Below, piece by piece: positions 60,801-64,000 of a stretch of DNA of 64,000 nt; position 1 is the stretch's first letter; each line of letters opens with the position of its first letter. The stretch is from contig JAFLEF010000028.1 in assembly GCA_017309115.1 (NCBI GenBank), forward strand, positions 32,849 through 96,848, read 5' to 3'. The position numbers were made by a program, and so were the translations under genes. Below the pieces are notes generated by a model. That model was not told the origin of the DNA and ran no database searches. It worked only from the letters and a program-made list of their open reading frames with translations. Origin of the DNA: Verrucomicrobiota bacterium (GTDB taxonomy: Bacteria > Verrucomicrobiota > Verrucomicrobiia > Limisphaerales > UBA9464).

Positions 60801-61500
60801 TGTTCCCTTCGACCAGCACCCAGTAGGGTCCGTCGGCTAGGAGCGTGACCGGAGAGCTGAAACCGTCGGAGGCCCGGGCCACCACGCGACCGAAGGGATC
60901 CACCAACCGGGCCGAGGCTCCCGAAGGCAGGTTGGTCCGGGTCAGTTGCAGCCGGACTTGATCCCCAAACTCGCCGGTGAACTGGTAGATCCGGGTGCCG
61001 TTGCCGGGGGAAAGCGGGGCATTCACCGGGGCACCCGGGGCCAAAAGCGGCGCGTCAGCCAGGCGCCAGAGTCGGAAGTGATAGTCCGGGGCTTGGTCCA
61101 GTGTGCTCCGGACCTGCAATCGGTAGTCGCCCGGCGCCAGCTTCAGAACCGATTCGGTGTCACCCACATTGGCGGAATCGGATCCGGTAAAGGTGCGGTC
61201 GGCGACTTCCGTGCCTTCGGGACCGAACAAGCTCCAGACCAGGGAATTCAGGGAGGTTTGGGCATCGAACACGTAGAAGTCCCGCTCGGTCCCGGACACC
61301 GTGAAGGTGTATTCGTCGGCCCCGCCAATCTGGCCCAGGGTGGCCGCGGGTCGCACGGAAGCGGATCGGCCCAAGGAGGTGGGGGAGGAATCGGGAGTCT
61401 GGGCCGGAGTCCGCGGCAACAGACCTAGCCACAGGAATCCCAGGAGGAGGAATTGCCGGAGCTGACCCAGGTTCGAGCCGATAAACGACAAACGTGTCAT
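48865..61500 (-). CDS. Giant secreted multidomain protein (PPC-like, CARDB and Calx-beta repeats)
   Basis: 4,211 residues from the ATG at 61500, with a signal peptide (FLLLGFLWLGLLPRTPAQ). About 40-1720: tandem paired modules of PPC-like beta-sandwiches (RYTFALDQSRRVAFDVLNSS type and FDLTAGQRFYADPLERTTWN type). About 1723-2090: three CARDB domains (PDLEISALTATPNSVLSGGI, PDLQVVGLRTTPVTGW, PDLAVAELIVPNS). About 2095-2500: four Calx-beta-like repeats. About 2505: another CARDB. About 3180-3250: a Cys-rich patch (FGGCTAVGQAVYSYPCG). About 3820-4005: two cadherin-like putative Ig repeats. About 4007-4100: a cohesin-like sandwich. Last 60: a TYRLQSAPNLTGPW module. Likely a cell-surface or matrix protein; no enzyme domain is visible. 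Export would need a dedicated system not seen here. Confidence 0.85.
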   Translation of the reverse strand: MTRLSFIGSNLGQLRQFLLLGFLWLGLLPRTPAQTPDSSPTSLGRSASVRPAATLGQIGGADEYTFTVSGTERDFYVFDAQTSLNSLVWSLFGPEGTEVADRTFTGSDSANVGDTESVLKLAPGDYRLQVRSTLDQAPDYHFRLWRLADAPLLAPGAPVNAPLSPGNGTRIYQFTGEFGDQVRLQLTRTNLPSGASARLVDPFGRVVARASDGFSSPVTLLADGPYWVLVEGNIGNGTNAGSFGLNVEPLAPQQPYSTGQPLALNTRTFLTNSTPFTNVYRLTLTTGTQLAFHSLLSGSQVSWQLLGPAGNLGEERFTESTSKRWEAPAGEYQFTVWSRAENSGVAGWAFQDLSALTPLAVDTLHRITNAFNNDHLYFRLPLAAGQQIYAEARSVTGFVGTFSVGWTLWNPYGSSVFSQSWSDGGFTAPFSGDYILALRSAAANPGTNGIREFRFHSVTNSASPLAFNTVVADRITTPGQIRRYTFALDQSRRVAFDVLNSSEALWNLSGPLGSIDGARFWSDSWNIYPLPAGNYVITVRGNTIETPEFAFRLLDLGAAEVITLGDTVAREFTPAGGTWAFRLNLTAGQRFYPRLFNFSGFPAGVPQWRLEDPAGRVVFSTSVNTEPGALTAPATGTYTLIFSGSHLEPLTRTGQIEFALLPITDTLTPIALGTEINDSIQSPGQTRRYTFEVTQPTRVSFDILESSNARFRLLGPSGTLNSGSRFWQDSWWIYELIPGAYTVETYADGNETPPARFQILAASAGPKLTLNSTNRLEFPTARHSRWVRFDLTAGQRFYADPLERTTWNTSRPGWTLRSPSGDSVFDTSFTPQAPFEVPFSGTYDLLIGGNLSEPSTPASATFTLRTAPENAQPLILGVDIAAALTLPGEVHRYEFTLSNDTWLTFNSLSDSNLRWALTGPWGALAGTRFWNNSWQPLQAPAGQYTLEVFGDVPSVGSYRFRLIDIFSGPTLNLGEEVQTTFNPNASTVVYALDLPAGQRVNARFLSRTGLTSGPLWTLVDPNGIRLFESSSTANSSATTVLAGRHALMLVGPTADAGVNGSIRFILDDGGVTPPAAWPGTPITWNQEVSGTLPEATTTNQYTFTLTEKAMLHVDMLAGSGQLVTLRNRHRILFQDRTLTQVDLAASSSWSMVPAEPGDYQLEFRGAGTIRFRLLNAISAPTLVLDADLSITNAPANASQLRRFTGQAGDRLQFLGGTFDGFDQRPSFAIWDPKGDSVYSWFSNTEATLTLSRTGEYYLLFGVPVSSTAPEGVHRVRLATIRSATNSLALNTPTTGAVTSPLGSVQYDFVLTAPTRVAVDLIQVPAGSHSMVWNLKSPDRTWRTDSGLNSSDISSTPSVGNAFFDLPAGPYSLSFRLNASTIPGPFRFAVWDLEAVAQPQNLNTVIQGTNQPAAQSRFYRFDIPAGTPLLYQGLGFSGYSDNGFADLYFPNGDGRDLWRLDRIDDRFLAPVTGRYYLLASGLPNDTGTNGTFQFALWSPQDRTNTVALGTPVNDALTIFSERSNYRLNLPQDALLLFDLLGEPVDLSLTLRGDLATPFSNVAVRSHEANDSSQLKALPAGEYLATFSQPLQQTNAFRFRFLDAAQAPAITPGQPVTVNFSEPRSTEVVRFSAQAGDRFYLRFDETAGFTALGINTRMFAATGALLFQSDSRFDVTTFTAPFTGSYYFVLNGENFAAGQQGSVQFTLLPVVPTTPQPLFETGTAGPDLEISALTATPNSVLSGGIVTVQWTARNRGLGAVTNAFSDRVVIRNAAGTVLATRLVTDATTGLAPQGTVVRSTTITLPDGPSATGDLEVEVSLDALNALAESNDTGTGEANNRSAVPLQGTLAPYPDLQVVGLRTTPVTGWIPGNSVTVTWNLTNSGTGPARATWTDRVTIINRTTGRPVATRDLTRATDLAAGASSEQTFEFTVPPVPDAFGQFTVTVLADVGNAVTEFSTAPAELNNSANLDVVSGPDLAVAELIVPNSAIPGVPFEVVTVITNRGSVTANTTWQNSLALSADNQVGGDTSLVFDSLTAELAPAESLRHTNRVAVPITGDAGPQWLVVRLDVGNAIPEANRANNVGVSTESIDVAQALTLVAASGSVPENSPNPLSLTLSRNGSAELPLTVAVTGSRPDELAVPDSVVIPAGQKSVTVPAQPLPDDLLDGPQSVQISASAEGFLPAQTTVNVLDSTAARLAVAFATNRVTEGGTLEAVISRVPTLATALVVQLQLSDVARVTGPRTITIPAGQASVPILLTVPQNLTLQAPLSVSLTATTAGYESGGATVQVLDDDLPQVTLAVSPRTVSEGGGPNAATVTLTRSPITAAPVTVTLLASRPDIISWPSSVTIPANVPTVSFPVGTVNNTQVDGPRATSLGGWIVESSGGTRLAEIVPDLLTITDDDGPALTLVLAADVVPEGRNPATTARLTRNTGTNGALVVTLESSQPEEAVVPASVVIPDGSSQVTFAIQTLDDGETDGNQSVQITATAAGFSTATRTLLVTDSNLPDLVVTRLTAPTNGIAGTVVPVSFRVENRGFAPITNGFIQSVRISESPVFGGGSLAAQLTWSTPVPAGGFLEQTANLRLPAKPGPYWIAVEADSSRQVTELVEANNIRISDAAVNAGASYLATVTAQPKVALANSPITLSGQATRASDGQPATNVAVEVHLEVRGIRRNVTVATDTTGRFSTVFNPLPDEAGNYRVAASFPGLPMPAAQDQFTLQGLRVTPVNSLRIVELSSVSSTTRLLNLSDLPLTGLVATVLSNSPGFEVSAQLATNRLDGDDEATLAFVVTANSAARGNGFAHLRVTSGEGAFGDVILPLVLERIVPRLVADRSPLTATMPLGQQRVVSFSATNVGGTATGPLEVVFSGAPWLTAVSPVQLPPLEPGANTSVDLLLSPAADLALNVYNGEVVLRATNALLRVPFSFRAVSEARGGLLVTAEDEYTYFAEGSPRPTNAVVVVSDALTGTVVANGEGGPDGEVLFENLLEGDYLVSVTADGHDSFRRTVRVAGINPADANPTSAAPFTSRVQRADATPAVTPVTAFLPRQSVRYTFSVVPTTIEDVYTFTIESTFETQVPKPVITIDPPSVDLTLFAEDEFQINFTISNHGLIAAQNVEFNLPSTADLQMTPLISKIGRMAARSSVNIPVLVHRGRPTSPSSVHAKTLQRAGVTSARRVDRTVGFGGCTAVGQAVYSYPCGPSEINGSAPVAFNVSAACNFLAVAAALGDSLAQAFAGFPVCCGPGDGGNGNYTYSPTRISSRPPVDSSSGDCSSGPGPQRVITPANSTATPRRVARAAEDPGSEGAVCAKVRLRLDQRAVLTRDAFQARLELGNDTDSSLTDLEVTLDIVDSEGRPANALFGVRPPELTGLTSVDGSGSLGAQSSGSARWTLIPSLDAAPTQGVRTFLVGGTIIYRQDGVRITVPLTPASIDVHPQPELVVRYFHERNVYSDDPFTRVLEPAVPYALAAQVLNVGYGTAKSLRIESGQPQIIENEKGLLIDFQAIGASVENRPFSPSLNADLGEIAPGTNRLARWFFTSSLQGSFTNFTATFRQEDAIAGVPRLSLVKSVEIHELIRIVQLPIPSEDNRADLLVNSTGDAAILPDTLYASDGNTYPVSAVTNAVITGQLSPSNLQLRLDVALPRGIAYLRVEEPGGTNYLLRQVLRPDGTDLGVGTNVWTTDRFIRGGAKRPIRINQLHLVDVDAPTHYTLVYEVAPPPIPDTAAPVSQVAALPAQSPLNFPVAWSGTDDSSGVFSYNIYVSIDSGPFQLWLTNSPLTGAIYSGASGRSYGFVASAIDRAGNIEAVRTVADTTTQITVSNRTPVLAGPAALTVRRGELLEAQFTADDPDPDQRVFFTMLPGAPRGLALDGETGTLRWQTGDSDVPGTFTVRVRATDNGLPSEFAQASVAVTLIATNRPPALTPVENLLVTEGSRLEQPIVVTDPDVPRQTIQLTLVQAPPTATLEADGIFRWRTRPTDGPSTNRIVIRATDNGTPPLSTELAFTVWVRDTTFDLLVGVGSTNLFLGDSASVPLSLNADPEITRVTFRLPLPVDRFEGLALSGLSEEVVSATVADFDADFALVQVQLRPGASLTATRRIADLAFTSVDAGESGIVPVRPEFITGLRGDGTAVQRSGADEGSIVLLGEDPILRLITGPRLTVFGHPGRTYRLQSAPNLTGPWTVIRTVTLTGDRTDVELNATEVLEFLRLVEGQ

Positions 61501-61895
61501 GGAAAAAGTACGAAGAATGTTTCCCAAATCGTGCAAAGTGAAAGTGGGGACCACGAATGGGGGACCATCGTAGGAAGGCATTCTGCCTGGAACTGACTGA
61601 CTGAAGAAAGCCCGAAGGGGTGATTGGGACGTAGCCGAAGGGTGTAGTCCGCTGATTTGAAGCCCGGCGAGACGCCAGCGCTCCCGGGTCGGCCTATGGA
61701 CTGCGGCAGACTTTCTGCCGCTTTGGTCTCCCGGGCGGGAAGTGGTGTGAGGCCCAGCTGCCCCGGCGGCCTCGCGTGAATACCAAGGCGGTAAAAAGTC
61801 TACCGCACTCCAGACGGGTGGTCTGCTGAGTTTCGGTCCTTACTTACCCCCTGCGCATTAAATTCTTACCCCTCAGCTGGAGACGGAGAGGTCGT
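61501..61895. repeat. Gap with a half family B element and a complete family G element
   Basis: At 61662-61688 the right arm of family B (GCCCGGCGAGACGCCAGCGC then TCCCGGG) stands alone. At 61695-61815 a family G element has left arm CTATGGACTGCGGCAGACTT and right arm GTAAAAAGTCTACCGCACTC, complementary over most of their length. The remainder is unique, and the promoter of the giant gene should lie next to 61500. No gene is recognised. Confidence 0.65.
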
Positions 61896-63992
61896 CTACG
61901 GCGTCACCAGCACGCGGAAGAAGAAGGGCAACCGCGGATCCAACGCCGGTAGGGTCACGCTTAGCGGGGCGCCGGTGGCCCGAACCCGGGCGGCGGCCGG
62001 CAACCACGTTTCCAAATCGTTACTCGTTTCGAAGGCGTATTCCCGGCCGGTCGCGGTGTTCCACTCGAAGCGCAACCGTCCGTCCAGCAGTTGGGTGGGT
62101 TCCTCCAACACCAGCCGGCTGGTGGCCTCGACCGGATTGGTGCCGGTCTGCCATTCCACGGCGTCGCTGACCCCATCGCCATCGGCGTCGGCCTGACCCG
62201 TGTAGCCGGGCGTCACGGTGCCGAAGTGCTGGGTTTCCCAGGCGTCGCTGATCGCATTGGCGTTGGCGTCGGCAAAGGTGTAGCGGCCGGTAAAGGTCAG
62301 CGGCGTGCCGATCGACAGGACATTGGTCTGCGGGGCCGGGGTGGTGTAGTGCGGCACGGGCTGCCAGGTGATCACGTATTCGCCCGGGGGCACGTTGGTG
62401 CGCAGGGTCATCCCTTCGCCGGTAACGGTGGCGGGACCGGTCAGGACGAAGGAGGCCTGCATCAAGTTGTTGGAAACGCTCAGCGCCGACTCCGGAACGC
62501 TGTTCATCTCGATGGCAATATCATCGAGCAGCCAGCCCAATCGGGGCGACGGGTTGAAGGCAAACAACTGATAGTTGAAGCGCAACCGCACGACCGATCC
62601 CAGGTACTTGGTTAGGTCCACTTCGACTTCCTCCCAATCCGCCGAGACTTCCCCATCCACAAAGTATAAGTCCTTCCAGGTGGCGCCATTGTCCGTGGAC
62701 AAAGCCACCTGCGCTGCCTCCAGAACGAAGTCACCGAAGGGATCCTCCTCCGAGCCGCCGGCCACACTGAAATCGTAGTACTGCCAGAACCGCAGGGTCG
62801 CTCGATTGCCGCCGCCCAAGTAAATGGCCGGGCTGATCAAATCGCTGATGCCGAAATCGATGTCGTCTCCTTTGAGGTTGGTGGCCCACACGTTCTCGCC
62901 GCTCAAGGCTTCAACTCCGGCCACATTTTCCGGAACGCCCCAGCGCCATCCGGTCCCGCTCAATTCCCCACCCCCGTCATCGTCTTCGTCGCCTGGGAGG
63001 GTCGCTCCAGTGCCGCCGTCGTCGTTGTACACCGTCCAGCCTGGTCGATCTTCCTCGAGGTCATCGTCCCAAGGCGCCGGCAGCGGGGTGAGGGTGTCTA
63101 CGGTGTACTGCTCGCCGTCATTGTTGTCCCGCACCAGATTGCCGGCGGCATCGCGGCTCAGGACCTGGAAGTAATAGGTCCGATTGGGCAGCAACCCGCG
63201 GAAGATTCCCCGGCGGACGGTCTCCGCGAGATCGAGGTTCCGGGTGGTGGTTCCGGCGGTCAGCGACACCGTGACCCGACCGGTTCCGGCCCGGGTGCTG
63301 TCGGTGACTTCCACTACGGCACTGCCGGGAACGGTGTACGCGGATTGATCAAACGCCACCGAGGAGCCACCCACTAAGTCCGGAGCCAGGAACCGCAGAG
63401 CATCGGCGAGGACCGCGACTCGATTGTTGGGCGCGGGGGTTTCCGTGGGAACGGCTTCCAGCGCGAACGAGTTGAAGACCACCCGACCGGTGGTGCTGTC
63501 CTGGCCGGTCCGGGGATAGCGGACCCCCACGGCGCGTCCGTCTTCCTGCAGATAGGTGGTGGCGGTATTGGTCGCGGCATTGAGGTGATCCGGGCCGTCA
63601 GACCAAACGATGCCCAGAATATCGATGATGAACCCGCTGGGGAATGCGTCGTAATTCAGATCAAGGGCTTTGCCTCCGCCGACGGGATCACCCGGGACCG
63701 CCGCCAGGCTGAAGGCGCCACCGTCCTCCTGATAACTCGCCACGCGCAGGACATTGGTCATGAAGGCCAGGGCCTGGGTTTCCGCCAGCCGGGACAAGAG
63801 GTCGAATGACGAGACGAACAGACTTCCGCCTTGGCTGACGTAGGAGGTCAGGGCCGCGGTGAGACCGGGGGCTGGGGCTTGCCCCTTGCAGGATGAGCCA
63901 GACCGTGAGAAGCGAAGCGCCGAATGGGCAGGCGGGGATTGGCAGGAACATGCGTAGCATGTGTATGACAATCCGCATCCTGTATTGCTCAA
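61896..63992 (-). CDS. Secreted multidomain protein, 5' end incomplete or interrupted
   Basis: The C-terminal 650 residues are coherent: GGSLFVSSFDLLSRLAETQA, an Ig/FN3-like region (YYFQVLSRDAAGNLVRDNND), and a MAM- or jelly-roll-like domain (WRWGVPENVAGVEALSGENV, then VRLRFNYQLFAF). A thrombospondin type 3-like calcium loop (DADGDGVSDAVEWQTGTNPV) follows, and the tail reads YAFETSNDLETWLPAAARVR. The frame is open to the window end, but residues before APGLTAALTSYV are Cys/Ser-rich and unlike the rest. So the true N-terminus is probably elsewhere or destroyed. Transcribed in the same direction as the giant gene, with which it shares the tail type. Confidence 0.75.
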   Translation of the reverse strand: MSNTGCGLSYTCYACSCQSPPAHSALRFSRSGSSCKGQAPAPGLTAALTSYVSQGGSLFVSSFDLLSRLAETQALAFMTNVLRVASYQEDGGAFSLAAVPGDPVGGGKALDLNYDAFPSGFIIDILGIVWSDGPDHLNAATNTATTYLQEDGRAVGVRYPRTGQDSTTGRVVFNSFALEAVPTETPAPNNRVAVLADALRFLAPDLVGGSSVAFDQSAYTVPGSAVVEVTDSTRAGTGRVTVSLTAGTTTRNLDLAETVRRGIFRGLLPNRTYYFQVLSRDAAGNLVRDNNDGEQYTVDTLTPLPAPWDDDLEEDRPGWTVYNDDGGTGATLPGDEDDDGGGELSGTGWRWGVPENVAGVEALSGENVWATNLKGDDIDFGISDLISPAIYLGGGNRATLRFWQYYDFSVAGGSEEDPFGDFVLEAAQVALSTDNGATWKDLYFVDGEVSADWEEVEVDLTKYLGSVVRLRFNYQLFAFNPSPRLGWLLDDIAIEMNSVPESALSVSNNLMQASFVLTGPATVTGEGMTLRTNVPPGEYVITWQPVPHYTTPAPQTNVLSIGTPLTFTGRYTFADANANAISDAWETQHFGTVTPGYTGQADADGDGVSDAVEWQTGTNPVEATSRLVLEEPTQLLDGRLRFEWNTATGREYAFETSNDLETWLPAAARVRATGAPLSVTLPALDPRLPFFFRVLVTP

Positions 63993-64000
63993 CCACTCTA
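63875..64000. mobile_element. Possible mobile-element end interrupting the secreted-protein gene
   Basis: From about 63875 to the window end the coding character of the minus-strand gene disappears. A plus-strand frame begins MSQTVRSEAPNGQAGIGRNM and stays open to the last base. The segment includes an inverted repeat, ACATGCGTAGCATGT (63948-63962). A transposon or intron edge would explain this, but I could not name the family. The alternative is a weakly conserved N-terminus of the host gene. Confidence 0.3.

Overview
The window looks like a high-GC member of the Verrucomicrobiota, probably near Pedosphaera/Limisphaera. I infer this from gene content, not from a marker gene. The pointers are a VPDSG/PEP-CTERM-like sorting tail, orphan prepilin-like proteins with the FTLIELLVV leader, an ECF sigma factor fused to a membrane anchor and carboxypeptidase-regulatory-like domains, giant CARDB/Calx-beta/PPC secreted proteins, and many palindromic intergenic repeats. 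No rRNA, tRNA or CRISPR array was recognised.

Layout. 1-6.2 kb: the end of a Gfo/Idh/MocA oxidoreductase, cutC and an N,N-dimethylformamidase-like lipoprotein on the minus strand, a decaying DUF433/DUF5615 toxin-antitoxin pair, and hypotheticals. 6.7-13.6 kb: housekeeping genes, namely an amino-sugar kinase-MurQ fusion, cysS, a TrmH-type RNA methyltransferase and acs. 13.6-15.4 kb: an intact REP-associated tyrosine transposase (RAYT) between two tandem arrays of REPIN-like units. 15.4-25.2 kb: a secreted Ntn-type amide hydrolase, a prolyl oligopeptidase, a sorting-tail protein, a sensor Ser/Thr kinase and ppk1. 25.9-29.8 kb: a minus-strand run of small membrane proteins and one RraB-like protein, including two broken genes. 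30.5-38.7 kb: a complete kdpFABCDE potassium-uptake operon with an extra 27-residue ORF in front. 38.8-48.9 kb: two prepilin-like proteins, an STN-like protein, a PQQ beta-propeller, a YjdF/VanZ-like membrane protein, the sigma-factor fusion and a HEAT-repeat protein. 48.9-64 kb: a 4,211-residue secreted protein and a second secreted protein whose 5' end is probably cut by a mobile element.

The most interesting theme is the repeat ecology. At least two inverted-pair repeat families (A and B) each lie beside a RAYT gene: an intact one for A, and a relic with an in-frame stop and an internal deletion for B. Their pieces have entered coding sequence at the ends of a YjdF-like gene and, with another repeat, the TrmH gene, and apparently in the linker of the kinase-MurQ fusion. 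Families C to G and a 7-bp tandem repeat fill most of the remaining intergenic DNA. The Kdp operon is the one clear multi-gene pathway: KdpFABC imports K+ and KdpDE regulates it.
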